Assembly: GCA_030267565.1 (NCBI GenBank)
Contig: BRXU01000013.1
Coordinates: forward strand, 2,024,001 to 2,088,000
Length of the DNA stretch: 64,000 nt
Direction of reading: 5' to 3'
Source of the DNA: Pleodorina starrii
Taxonomy: Eukaryota > Chlorophyta > Chlorophyceae > Chlamydomonadales > Volvocaceae
Shown: one piece after another, positions 21,255-33,190 of the stretch
Layout of the letters: each line of letters starts with the position of its first letter
Numbering within the stretch: position 1 is the stretch's first letter
The notes under the pieces: generated by a model
Seen by the model: the letters and a program-made list of their open reading frames with translations, nothing else
Told to the model about the DNA's origin: nothing
The model's database searches: none
Position numbers and translations under genes: made by a program

Positions 21255-24200
21255 ATGCTTCGTGTAAGTGATGGATGCCTGTCGCAGCTCAATGTAGGCG
21301 CGGCAAGGGGTGTCGCCAGGCATGCTTTCGGGACGAACGTTAGGGAACCCTTTTCAATCGCCTGAGCAGCTGTTAATGGCCGCGAACTTCGCAATATAGA
21401 TATGAATGTCATATGTTGCCTTGCCGGATGTCATTTATCCACGCCGTCACAAGCGCCAATGGAGCAGTTAGGATTGCTGGCCTGCCCTGACGTGGTAAAC
21501 CGACAAGCAAGCCCTAATGCCGGTTTCCCTCCCTCCTATCGGCCCATTGTGTCCCAATTCAGTATCCCTCGGACACCATGCCCTCCGGAACCGACCCGAA
21601 GTTCCTGCTGGACAGCAGCTTTGCCAAGGAGTCGGGCCTCGCCCCGCGCCAAGTGTACCGCAACCTGCCACCTGCTCAGCTTTATGAGCTGGTTAGTTGG
21701 TTTGGTTTGGGAGCAAGGATTTGGTTTGGGAACCCTTGCGCTAGTGTCCACTGCAGCAGCTGCTGCAGCAGCGGCCATGGACCAGACTGCAAAGTAGTCG
21801 CGGACTCGCTTACTGTGTCCGATTGCGTGATGCCCTTCGCAGGCCCTCGCCTTTGAGCCAGGGACGCACATCACCTCCACCGGAGCTCTGGCGACTCTGT
21901 CGGGTGCGTCGTGCGAGCGCATGTCCAGCAGATGCATGCTGAGACGACGTACTTCACAACGGATACAACAGCGCTATACGGTCAAATGTATCAGGGTTAT
22001 GAGCTGTGGCTTTTTGCTGTTTAATTTTAGTTTACGATGAAGAGCTCCGCCGTGTGACGGGATGGTGGTTAGTGTTGTCGTTGGTGCAACACCTATTAGC
22101 GGGTTGATAGCGGTAAGAAGCACAACCACATATACATATACATAGCGCGTATAGATATATTACTATTGGACGTGCTGTCTGACAATCCGAAATCGATATT
22201 ATGAGCCGGGGTGCTGCGTCTGTTGTAGATGTGCCCCGAACCATCCTTCTGCGGTCCGTCGTCAACGGCATCTCTTGCGCCCAATTCCCCTCCTTGTAGG
22301 CGAGAAGATGGGCCGCAGTCCGAAGGACAAGTGAGTCGTATCGTACGGCGTAGTACCTAGGGCGGGATGCCGCAGGCCGGAACAGCCCGAAAGCGCTTTA
22401 CCATGCAACAATGAATCAGCTTTCCTTACCTCACTCGTTCACATCAAGTTCATCTTTTCAGGGTTCGCCATATATTTGCGGCGTTGGGAACACAGCCCTT
22501 GGTGCCGCCTGCTTCCGTCTGCGGTACCCCGGCGGTACTGAATGCCAGACGGCAGACGGCAGACGCAGTGCCCCCCGTCTTCCTTCCCAGCCATCTATTC
22601 CTTCTCGATCACCCCTTGCACCCACCATCACTCCTTCTCGGCCTCCCCTCTCCTCGCCCCCCCTCGCTACCACAACGCCTCTCAGGCGCGTCGTTCGCGA
22701 CCCGGATACCGAGAAGGACCTGTGGTGGGGCCCGTACTCGCCCAACTACGTCATGGACGACAGGTACGACGATTGTACCTCTGTACGACACGTACCACTT
22801 GTACCGCCCCTCCACAGCCCCCTCCCCCCCTCCCGCTCTGGGACCTCTAAAACCCGCAAAACCCGCCCTTCCCCATCCATTCCCCATCACCCACGGCCCC
22901 GCCTCCACTCACCTCTCCCCCACGCCCCACCCCCTCCTCCCTCCCTCCCCATTTCCTCCGCTGCCAGGACCTTCCTGACCAATCGCGAGCGCGCCATTGA
23001 TTACCTGAACACGCTGGACCGCATTTTTGTGGTGGATGCGTTCGTGAACTGGGACCCAGCCTCGCGCCTCAAGATCCGCGTGGTGACCAGCCGGGCCTAC
23101 CACGCACTGTTCATGCACAACATGCTCATCAGGCCCACGGCGGAGGAGCTCGAGAACTTCGGCGAGCCAGGTGCGGCCGGGAGGTGTATGGTATGGTAAA
23201 CGGTTTGGTAATTTAGTAACTGGGTCATGCATATCGCGCATTTGGGGGACGTGGGAGAGGGAATACGGATTCTCCGACTCATCGCGCTCTCGACAGCGCC
23301 CACGCCGCCCACTGATGTCCAACCCCCTGCCCCCCATTGCCCGCCCCCCGCTAACCACCAATCCAACAGATTTTGTGATCTACAACGCGGGCGCTTTCCC
23401 CGCCAACAAGTACACCAACGTGAGCGGGGACCCGAGTGGCAGGAAGTAGAGGGGCAGGAAGATCTGGGCGAGGAGGCCAGCCCCAAGTTCGCAGGGTTCG
23501 GCCTCCAATGTCCAATCCCGTTTTCGCCGTTGCATGACGAGCCGGAGCCCCACCCTCACCCCCCGTCGGCCCCTCCTCTGCTGCCCTGCTGCCTCCCCTG
23601 TTCCCCAGTTCATGACCAGCCAGACGTCCATCGACCTGAGCCTGAAGCACAAGGAGATGGTTATCCTGGGGACCATGTACGCGGGAGAGATGAAGAAGGG
23701 AGTGTTCACGTGAGTAGCGCCCTAGCTCGCTCTTTCCCTGCCCCTCTCTCCCGACGGCACTTGCCACCCGCCTCCCTGCCTCTCTCTCTCTCTTACACAA
23801 GCCCTCTGGCACCCCCTCCCTCCCTCCCCGCTCCGCCTCCTTCTCCGCAGGCTGATGCACTACATGATGCCCATGCAGGGCAAGCTGTCGCTGCACTCGG
23901 GCTGTAACATGGGCGCCGCCGGGGATGTGACGCTGTTCTTCGGACTCAGCGGCACCGGAAAGACGACGCTGTCGGCGGGTGAGTGTTGCAACACCCGACG
24001 GTGTGCGTCTCATTAAGTTTTTGACGTCGCTGCTGCTGATGCGACGATCCGAGGGTCTTGTCGCGCCCCCCTTTCGCTTCCGGCCCCCGCGCGTGAAACT
24101 TTGTCGTTGTTGTTGTTGGTGGTGATGATGTGTGTGTGCGGTGTATGCAGACCCCAAGCGGCCGCTTATTGGCGACGACGAGCACGTGTGGTGCGACACG

Positions 24201-26470
24201 GGCGTGTTCAACATTGAGGGCGGCTGCTATGCCAAGTGCATTGGCCTGAAGCAGGAGACGGAGCCCGAGATCTGGAACGCCATCCGGTGAGCACCGGACT
24301 GACCGACTGACTTTTTTAAGAGACTGACTGAATGACGGACCGACTGAAACCTCAAATGGATGACCGACTTGACTGACTGACTGACCGACTGTTGGTACCG
24401 TAGTCCTTTTACCTAAGGACTGGCTGCTCGCGCCCATGAATGGATGTGCGGCTGTCGCCGCCGCCGCCGCCGCTAGCCGCCGTTGTCCATGCTATGCTCA
24501 ACCCATTGCCCCCACCACCACCACACCCTAACCCCCCCCCCAGTTTCGGCACCGTGCTTGAGAATGTGGACTACGATCCGCTCACCCGGGTGGTGGACTA
24601 CGAGTCTCAGAAGCTAACTGAGAACACGCGCGCGAGCTACCCCATTGACTACATTGCCAACGCGCACATTCCTTGCGTGGGCGGCCACCCCAAGAACGTC
24701 ATCCTGCTCGCTTGCGACGCCTTCGGTGTGCTGCCGCCCGTCTCCAAGCTGAGCCTCGAGCAGGCCATGTACCACTTCATCTCCGGATACACGGCAAAGG
24801 TGGGGGTGGGTGGGTGGCTGGGTGGGTTGTAAGAAAAACGACACCACAGCGATGGGTGGGTGGGTAGGTTTCCGGGAGGCTGCCGGCTCCCGCCGGCGCT
24901 TTCCTGCCCACACCGTTGGTCGGTGACTGACTCGCCCTCTCTCCCTCCCTCCCTCGCCGTCCGCCGCCCCCAGGTCGCCGGCACGGAGGTTGGCGTGAAG
25001 GAGCCCAGCGCCACCTTCAGTGCGTGCTTCGGCAGCGCCTTCCTCATGCTCCATCCCTACAAGTGAGCTGCGTTGGCGCAAAAGGAGGAGGGCTGACCCG
25101 GGCCAGAGGCGGGATATCTGGTTGCCGAAGCGGGGTCTAGAGTTTGGACGTGCGGGCGTGAGCCGGGTTTTCGGGTCTTCGGGTCTCCTTAAGTAGGGTT
25201 TCCTGGATCTCGACTTTTGGCCACCCAGGAGTCTTTCTTTGGCTCCACCGCCTCTCACCGTATCACCACCCGCGGAAGTTTTGGTGGAAGCTCCCCAAAA
25301 CCCCAAAACCCCCCTGAAGCCCTAAACCTTGAAACCATGGCTACAGGTACGCCACCATGCTGGCTGAGAAGATGGAGGCCCACGGTACCCACGCCTGGCT
25401 CGTCAACACCGGCTGGACGGGCGGCAAGTGAGTCTATGTCTCAACCGACCCACGGGTCATTAACAGGGCGACAACGGGGCATCCGGGAAGTGCTTGATAC
25501 TTGGCCAAAGAGGGAAACTCCTCTCGCAGCTTACGTCGGCATTGGCGCCTGCGGCTTGCGACTGTGTCCCTTCCCCTCCCTCCCCCGTGGTTGGCTGCCC
25601 CTGCGTTCTGCGTAATGGTACGGCACAGGTACGGCGTGGGCAAGCGCATGAGCCTGAAGCACACTCGCGCCATCATCGACGCCATTCACAGCGGCGAACT
25701 GGAGAAGGCCGAGTACGTGTCGACGCCCATCTTTGGACTCCAGGTAGGCACCTGGGCGCGATCTTGGATCTTGGATCTTGGATCTCGGATCTCGGATCTG
25801 AAGGTGATTTGAGATCCTGACGCCCGCAACCGCAATTCGCTGCTCCTGTCGCAGCGCACGGAAACTCATCCCACCCGGCCCCACCCGGCCCCAACCCCAC
25901 CCCCGTTGTTCAGGTGCCGGTGGCCATTTCGGGCGTGCCGACCGATATCCTGAGCCCCGAGAATGTGTGGTCCAACAAGGACGCGTTCGCCGCCACCCTG
26001 AACAAGCTGGGTCACATGTTCGTCAACAACTTTGAGTGCTTCAGGTGCGGTCTTAAAGAACACATTGGGAATAACAACTATTGGAAATCTCGGAACAGTC
26101 GTACTTAGTACCATGTGGGCGCTTTCTGACAGTGGGCTGCCAGGGATCCTTCTTAAGGGCCCACTCGCGCGCATGTCGGCACGCTGTCGGCGGGTCAGTC
26201 GCAGCAAACCCAATTCCACGCCAATTACCTCCAATGCAGTCCATTCCTCGCCTGACTCGACTCGTTTCCCCTTCCCTGCACGTCCCGTCTCTCCCCCTCC
26301 TGCCCTGCCCTGCCTCGTGCGGCGCCCACAGCGATGGCGACTCGTTTGTGGGCGGCGAGATGGCTGCCCGCATCCTCACGGGGGGCCCCACGCCGCTGCC
26401 CGAGGACGAGGTGTCCAAGACGGGATTCTCCGGCCTCGCTGCCGCCGCTCCGGCCGCCGTCAAGGCATAA
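21255..26470 (+). CDS. PCK1: Phosphoenolpyruvate carboxykinase, ATP-dependent (16 exons, about 578 aa)
   Basis: Catalyses oxaloacetate + ATP to phosphoenolpyruvate + ADP + CO2 (gluconeogenesis). Exons: 21255-21263, 21563-21691, 21843-21903, 22300-22330, 22686-22763, 22968-23170, 23370-23419, 23609-23709, 23851-23978, 24151-24286, 24544-24799, 24974-25062, 25347-25427, 25629-25743, 25914-26044, 26332-26470; all phases close. Visible family motifs are the P-loop [12 protein letters not shown] (about residues 252-263), the signature region [35 protein letters not shown] near the N-terminus and [16 protein letters not shown] late. The length suits the plant/bacterial ATP-dependent class. The first coding exon is only ATG-CTT-CGT with a GTAAGT donor; starting instead at 21578 gives 570 aa. 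No clear transit peptide is seen, so a cytosolic place is inferred. Confidence 0.95.
24287..24543. repeat. PEPCK intron rich in CTGACTGA-type units
   Basis: The intron between exons ending at 24286 and starting at 24544 carries many degenerate copies of GACTGACTGACCGACTG between about 24295 and 24390. The units resemble the CTGAT-rich intron at 14175-14583. Confidence 0.6.
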
Positions 26471-27083
26471 AAGGGCCGCCGCGATGACGCCGTTGTGGTG
26501 CGCTGCTAGCAGCTGGCTGTCGGTGCGTGGATTTTTTGGGGGGGGAGTGGTGAAACCTCGTTTTGGATTCAGGGAGGGAGGAGGTCATGGCTTTTGACGT
26601 GTTCTGGAAGGTTGTTCTGGAAGCGGAAACCCTAAGCCCCAAAGTCTGTGCGAGCGGCGCGGGCGGGGCGGGGCGGGGGCGGCGTTGGTTTCTGCGTGTC
26701 GCGTGTTTCGGGGAATCCCACTGGGCACCGGCTGCTGTTGCTGCTGCTGTTGCTGCTGCTGCCGCATACCCACGGGCCGATCCCAGTTCGGGTGGACCCA
26801 GTCCCACAGCTTATCATCTCGCGACGGAGGGTTCTTGAGCCCCTTACAATTACTGGGGCGGAGCGGACCCCCTCTCCCCCTGGTCTGATTTTGTTCTCGG
26901 GAAGGAGGAGGCGGTCTTGAGAAGAAGGAGAAGGAAGGGAGAGTTGAGCTGCGGGCCGCTTTTCGTGTCTGTTATTTTCTTGCTTCCGCTGCGCGACGAA
27001 GCGACAGGCATAAATCGCTCGATGGATGGATGGATGAAGGCGGTGTTGGGCGGTGATAGGAGGGGTGTGGACGTGTGATGTGA

Positions 27084-27088
27084 TGTAA
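27084..27088 (+). terminator. PCK1: TGTAA poly(A) signal of PEPCK
   Basis: TGTAA occurs about 615 nt after the PEPCK stop, a normal 3' UTR length for this group. Confidence 0.55.
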
Positions 27089-28381
27089 CACTTCACGAGC
27101 GGAGTTGTGGAGGGGGGATGCGGGACTCGCGGCCGCATGAACGGTAGCCTTGTAGGGCAGAACTCCAGGAGTTGTGTGCAGCTGTGGCGTAAGCAGGGCG
27201 TTGCTTCGTTTGTTTGGTTGATGCGTGAGATGCCTACCGGTGGTCGTTGTTGAGAACCGTTTACTCGTTAGGGTTTTTTTGACGCGTCCGTACCGCCTCT
27301 CTTGGCGGCGCGGCGAGCGAATTTTCGCGCTGAGCGTATTGTCTTCTTGCGGGCCTTAATTGCACTGGATTCAAGCGTATATCGTCGTACCGTATTTTGA
27401 ATCCGGGCAGGCCCAACATCATAATCCTTGTTTTTTGGGCTTGGTGGGGCAAAGTCTTTTGGATGGTTCCGTGGATTATTGACCCGTGGGACTGTCTTCA
27501 GACCTTTCCACTGCGGCCTCTTGATTGCCTAACCAGGAAAGCTCTCTTTTCCGAATGCACCGGTGGATTAACTGGGAGACAGTCCGGCTTTGTGCCGTTT
27601 TGTGTGGTTGTTTTATGCGGCAGCAGCATCACCAGCACATGCCCCATAGCATGCACTGCTGCGGAGGCCAGGGCTGGGGGAGGCTTTAAGAGATACCCTG
27701 TTTTCCTTGTAACATTACAAACTCGGTAATATTAAAAATATTGAAATCAAGATTACTTTATCTTTCGCCTTTCGGCCTGCACGACCAAATGGTAATCTCA
27801 CCGTTCTCCCGCCTGCAAAAAGATACATGCATCTTGCAACCCCCACTGGGCGAGGCTTACGCGTCGCCTGTTTAGGAGCACCTCTTAGGAGGCCTACGAC
27901 GAGGCTTACGCGTCGTCTTCGGCCACGTAAAGAGCCGCTTACCAAACAAAAGGTGATGACAGCCCGGGGCCTTTAGAGCGGCTGCTCCACGCCTCCGGAC
28001 GGGCGGGCTGCTGCGCGCGCTGGCTTTACCTCTCAGCTCAGGCATTGCGGGCTTATCCCACACTTGGTCCGTCGTGGCCAGTGGAGGCAATGGAGGCTTG
28101 GGGGGTAAAAAGAAGATACCGCAGCGGAGACGTGCACGGCCCGGAGGCTTGGGGGCCCTGGGTTTGGGGCCTCAGCTCCAGGCAGCCCTACGTCTCGGCC
28201 GGGTCGAGACTCCACCCGCCCCCACCCGCCCACCCAGCCATAAGGGAACCCCGTCCGGCCAGGTTGCCCATCCCCCGAGGATTCCCTCGGTTCACGAGGG
28301 CAGAACCCCAAACAGGCCCGAGCCCTGAAACTGGACTGCACTGCACTGAACCCGCGGGGGCGCACCCCCTGACGTTCTATG

Positions 28382-28386
28382 TTACA
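28382..28386 (-). terminator. TGTAA poly(A) signal (minus strand), candidate for the UBE2W-type gene
   Basis: TTACA on the plus strand reads TGTAA on the minus strand, about 1.34 kb after the stop at 29728. It is the nearest one I found downstream, so the assignment is by position only. Confidence 0.35.
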
Positions 28387-29727
28387 GACGTGCGGCGGCC
28401 TGCCGAGTTGTGGGCCTCTGCCTTGGCGGCACGTAGGGGCGTGTGTCCCTGGGTCCCCCTGCCCCCTCCGTGAACCGAATGCAGCTGCAGCAGCGGATCG
28501 CACAGCCACCGTGCTTCCCACCCCGGGGCGTCCTGTAGCCCCGACGTTGTGACCATCATAACCCTTCATAACCACCGTTTGCAACGACTACGATTATTAT
28601 CAGTACTCATGCTGCTACCGTAAACGCATCCCCCCCCGCCGTCTCCGTCCCTACGCTGCGGTGTCTTCTTTTTAAACCTCTGTGGAACCCAACGCCCCAT
28701 CCGTATGCCCTCGTACGGCATCGGCATCAAAGCATGCAAGCCCCCGAGGCAGCGACCCTCAAAGCCTGCAGCCTGCACCACCCGTCGGCCGGCCCACCTG
28801 CCCACCACCCGCCATCCCTCACCCCTGCCTCTGCTGCGATATATCTTTTTTCTCGGCCCTGCGCACCCCCCAACCACCACCACCTCCTCCTCCACCAAGT
28901 GCCGAGCGCATTCCGTTACTATATTACCCCAGCCCACCCAAACCCCTCATGCGTTCCGAGCCGCACCTAACATCTTGGTGACACCCACATCGTGACCCAC
29001 GTGGCCCATCGTGGCCCACCCACATCTTGGTGACACCCACATCTTGGTCCCTCCCAACCGAGCTGAGCCGGCTGGCCCCCAGCCCCCACGGCCGCCCCAG
29101 CCCGCACTCGCACCCCGCCTGGGTTCATGCCGCGTGAGAGCAAACGGCCCTAACACGTCTCAATTCCCACCGCCGTCACGCCGGCCGGTCACACGCCCGC
29201 ATGTGACGGCGCCCAGGCGCAACCCACGCCCGCAACATTCATTCATTCATTCGGCCAGCCAGCCAGCCAACCCCCCCTGGGAGCATGTCAACACTCAAAA
29301 GCAATGTAGGTGCTTCGCTCACGTGTGTTGGATGCGGGCCTCTACGGTGTCTCTCTCTCCCTCTCTCTCTCTCTTCCCCCTCCACGGCCACAGAGGCTCT
29401 CCCGCTCCGGATTGCCAGAGCGCGAGGCGCGTCGTAACCGCTGCCTGCTGCCCAACCGCCTCCTCCCTCCGATGCCAACGTCCTGGGTCCTGGATCCTGC
29501 TCCCGCTCGGCCCTCCACCAACCCCAACCCACCACAGCCGGAACCCCTCCGCTTCAATCCGCACCCGAAGGTGTCCACCGCCCCCCTACCCACCCTCCCA
29601 ACCCCGCAGCACCCACGCCCCACGGCCCAGACCGGCCCAGCCCACCCCCTCTCCACATCCCAAGGGGCCCGGTGCCCGCTCCGGAACTCGCTAGCGGGGT
29701 CCGGTGCCCGCTCCGGAACCCGGTCCG

Positions 29728-31412
29728 CTAGACCTTGTCGTCCTCAAACACCCACTTGGACAGTTTAGGTGAGCGGTTGCCCACCCTGGCGCAGTACTCG
29801 GCGTCCCCCGGGGGTTTGCGCTTCTCCGTGGCGCTTGCGAGCATGGAGCGCAGGGAGAGGACCACCTGGGGGGGGTTGGGTGGTAGCGGAGGGAGGGAGC
29901 GGAGGGAGGGAGCGGAGGGAGGGAGGGAGGGAGGGAGGGAGGGAGGGAGGGAGGGAGGGAGGGAGGGAGGGAGGGAGGGAGGGAGGGAGGGAGGGAGGGA
30001 GGGAGGGAGGGAGGGAGGGAGGGAGGGAGGGAGGGAGGGAGGGAGGGAGCGGAGGGAGGGAGGGAGGGAGGGAGGGGAGGGAGGGAGGGAGGGAGGGAGC
30101 GGAGGCAGGGAGCGGAGGCAGGGAGCGGAGGGAGGGAGCGGAGGCAGGGAGCGGAGGCAGGGAGCGGAGGGAGGGAGCGGAGGCAGGGAGCGGAGGCAGG
30201 GAGCGGAGGGAGGGAGCGGAGGGAGGGAGGGAGGGAGGGAGGGAGGGAGCGGAGGGAGGGAGGGAGGGAGGGAGGGAGGGAGGGAGGGAGGGAGGGAGGG
30301 AGGGAGGGAGGGAGGGAGGGAGGGAGGGAGGGAGGGAGGGAGGGAGGGAGGGAGGGAGGGAGGGAGGGAGGGAGGGAGGGAGGGAGGGAGGGAGGGAGAA
30401 AGGGAGGGAGGGAGGGAGGGAGGGAGGGAGGGAGGGAGGGAGGGAGGGAGGGAGGGAGGGAGGGAGGGAGGGAGGGAGGGAGGGAGGGAGGGAGGGAGGG
30501 AGGGAGGGAGGGAGGGAGGGAGGGAGGGAGGGAGCGGAGGCAGGGAGCGGAGGCAGGGAGCGGAGGCAGGGAGCGGAGGCAGGGAGCGGAGGGAGGGAGC
30601 GGAGGGAGGGAGCGGAGGCAGGGAGCGGAGGGAGGGAGGGAGGGAGGGAGGGAGGGAGGGAGGGAGGGAGGGAGGGAGGGAGGGAGGGAGGGAGGGAGGG
30701 AGGGAGGGAGGGAGGGAGGGAGGGAGGGAGGGAGGGAGGGAGGGAGGGAGGGAGGGAGGGAGGGAGGGAGGGAGGGAGGGAGGGAGGGAGGGAGGGAGGG
30801 AGGGAGGGAGGGAGGGAGGGAGGGAGGGAGGGAGGGAGGGAGGGAGGGAGGGAGGGAGGGAGGGAGGGAGCGGAGGGAGGGAGCGGAGGGAGGGAGGGAG
30901 GGAGCGGAGGGGGCACGACTTCGGCGGGGGGCACGACCGAGGAGAGAGGACATGCGATCTGACCCTAAGCCCGATCGCAATCTGTGACCTAGGGCTTGGC
31001 AAGAACACTTCCCTTCCGAGGAACGTCGAACCGGAGTCCGGAGTCCGGCGCGGCCGTCGCTTGATCGATGATGCGCAGCGAAATTGGGCCTACAGGTACA
31101 GTCCGTAACCGCCAACCGGCAACCGATAACTGCCAACCGCCACGCCCGCCCGCGCACCCGCGCCCATTCCCGCACCCGCACAGAGATTTCCCAGCCGCCC
31201 TGCTCCCAGCAGCCCCCAGCGGATTTCTCCGCGCCCCCCTCTTCGCCCGAGCTCCCCAGACAATCCCTCCTCATCCCCACCCCACCCCACCCCCCGCCCG
31301 GCCACCTTGCTCATTGTCAGGGCTGGCGACCAGCCGCCGTTGTGTCCCGAGTACAGAATGTCCAAGCAGATGTGGCCGTTACTGCACGGGGGGGAATTGT
31401 GTGTGTGTGTGT

Positions 31413-31447
<35 letters not shown>

Positions 31448-32657
31448 GGGGGGACAAACGGCGTGCCGGGGTTTCAGGATCTGAAGTTTGGAGGAGCTCG
31501 ATAAAGGATGGAAACGCAGCCGCGAGAAGGACCGGACGGTGAGCTGCGCACTGCACTGCCTCCCTCCACACGCACGCACGTAGGCATACACACACACGTG
31601 GTGCCTCACCCTCCCCCTTCTCCCCAGCGCCCCCCCAGGGCTCACCTGTAGATGTGCGGGTGGATGGGCGCCGGGGCCATGAACACCACATCGGGGGGGT
31701 CCAGGGGATAGTTCTCACCAAAGTCGATCTTGATCCGAAACACGTCGTCGGCGTAAAACCGCCCGTGTCCCTCGGGGCCCTGAACCCGGAAGCCGGGCGG
31801 GAGACAAGACGGGCGGGGCGAGTTGGGGCGGGGCGGGGGGCCAGTCTAGATTACGTTGTGCCAGAGAGGCAAGCTGACTGGCTGGCTGGCACGCGGATAC
31901 GAAGGGGGGAAGAGGGAATGGGGAAGGGGAGTGGGTGTGGTCCCGGAGCGGCCGGGCCCGGGCCCCGACCCGGTGGGTCACTGCGCCGCTGGGCTCCTCG
32001 CAAACCCTTGGCGCAACCCTCCCCCCACTTTGCGCCGTTCGCCACCTCCAGGCACCGCCCAGCCGATTTTCTGTGGGCCATGCAGGCGGCCCTGGGAGAT
32101 TCGTCGATAGGCGCCGCGGGGCGCAAAGCGGTGGTCGCCCACATCTAGGTGTGATGTATACCGGGGTGCGTAGCACACATAGCTGGGGCGGTGGTGAGCT
32201 GTTTGACGGGAAAGAGGCAGCCGGCTCGGGCAGCGCGTGCGGATAAAGGGGTGCATGCAGGGTGATTTGCGCAAGCCGGTAGTTGATTGCTCGGGATTGA
32301 GGGGCGGGTTTGTGAGGTTGGGGTTCGCGCGAGCGTGGGTGCCAACGCAAGCGTTCCGTTCCTTCGGGCCCAACCGTCCTCGTCGGACTGAAACGTCGGC
32401 CGCAGCGCTTTGCTGCCTGAATCATGTATGACTAGTCCTTGGCAACCGCATGTCCCTTGCCCGCGTGTTGAAATTTTGCTGCCGGATTCGCTGCGAAGCC
32501 GCGCATCTGTGTCGGGTGCACGCACCTGCATGATAATTATCCAGGTGGTCATGGGCTCGCACGACTCCAAAGCACAGCCCTCTGGCGGGCTCCGCATCCA
32601 TTCATTTAATTCGCTTTGGATGCGACGTGACGCCACGGGCGAAAGCCTCTGCGCCAT
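29728..32657 (-). CDS. UBE2W: Ubiquitin-conjugating enzyme E2, UBE2W / plant UBC16 type (4 exons, 159 aa)
   Basis: E2 enzyme that takes ubiquitin from E1 on a Cys and passes it on; UBE2W enzymes are known for modifying protein N-termini. Exons in transcript order: 32657-32526, 31779-31646, 31381-31306, 29865-29728, with phases 0, 2 and 0. The N-terminus has the helix SRRIQSELNEWMRSPPEGC; the core has ENYPLDPPDVVF and the active-site stretch HPHIYSNGHICLDIL with the catalytic Cys. The end SPKLSKWVFEDDKV matches the special UBE2W C-terminus (basic-rich, then K-W-x-x-x-D-D). Human UBE2W is 151 residues, so the model is complete. A second in-frame ATG 27 codons upstream (32738) would add an unneeded extension. 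The third intron (29866-31305) holds a 1-kb GGGA array. Confidence 0.93.
29883..30912. repeat. GGGA tetranucleotide array with higher-order GGAGGCAGGGAGC blocks
   Basis: About 1 kb of (GGGA)n is broken by clusters of 13-17-bp units GGAGGCAGGGAGC / GGAGGGAGGGAGC at about 30095-30245, 30530-30640 and the two ends. It lies wholly inside intron 3 of the minus-strand UBE2W-type gene, so the transcript carries the pyrimidine strand (TCCC)n. Confidence 0.95.
31398..31446. repeat. GT dinucleotide microsatellite
   Basis: A (GT)n run with a few interruptions in the intron 31382-31645 of the UBE2W-type gene. Confidence 0.85.
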
Positions 32658-33190
32658 CCCGAGACCGTCGCTGCCTCCTCGTTCGTCAGGCGGCACAGAG
32701 AGGTTGTCTAAGCACACTGACCCGCTGCTTTGCGTCACACCTTCTGTAATGCAGATTCAAGTGTATGCCGCAAAACCCCACTTCACTTGCTCCTGCAGCG
32801 GGCTCGGAAGCAAGCTTAAAAATCCAGTCTTGTTCTTGCAGCGCTTGATAGAGGATTTGTGATCACACGAAGTAAAGAAGCAAATAGATAAGGTCCCGCC
32901 AGTTGGCGCGGAATGACTACGTGACGTACAGAAGTCTCGTCGTCGTCGTCGTCGCAATACGCAGTCAATCATTGAGCCCTCAGCTGTTGTATTGAGTTGC
33001 AGCATAGCGTTCGGACCAACACATTGCAAAGTTTACCCTAAGCTCTCACTCTCCTGTCACCTGTGGAACACCCTGTCCGATCGCCTGCTTCGATACGCAC
33101 GCCAGCACATCTCCACCAGCCTCCAAAGTGGTGCAAGGAGATCAGCTTTTGCTTATTTGAAGGGAACGTCTTAAGGCGCAGCAATAAAAG
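32658..33190. promoter_or_regulatory. Divergent promoter region of the UBE2W-type and two-span membrane protein genes
   Basis: The 533 bp between two opposite start codons must contain both 5' leaders and core promoters. No TATA box is evident. GC content is lower than in the genes, and a CGT(CGT)n run lies at about 32938-32955. Sharing of regulatory elements is inferred from the head-to-head arrangement only. Confidence 0.4.

Larger units (their letters stand above)
26471..29727. other. Convergent intergenic region between PEPCK and the UBE2W-type gene
   Basis: This holds the 3' UTRs of two convergent genes. Probable poly(A) signals are at 27084-27088 (plus) and 28382-28386 (minus). There is a lower-GC stretch at 27.2-27.9 kb, and a short duplication around 28970 and 29021 (CATCTTGGTGACACCCACAT). 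No coding region with splice or domain support was found; the GC-rich frames at 28-29.7 kb appear random. Confidence 0.5.

Noticed and set aside
28033..28584. 183-codon minus-strand frame
   Set aside because: GC-driven open frame in the convergent 3' region; no domain, and it overlaps other frames equally open.
29691..31280. 389-529-codon frames on both strands (Leu-Pro-Pro-Ser and Glu-Gly-Gly-Arg repeats)
   Set aside because: They come from the GGGA array inside the UBE2W-type intron. Only the final exon at 29728-29865 in this stretch is real.
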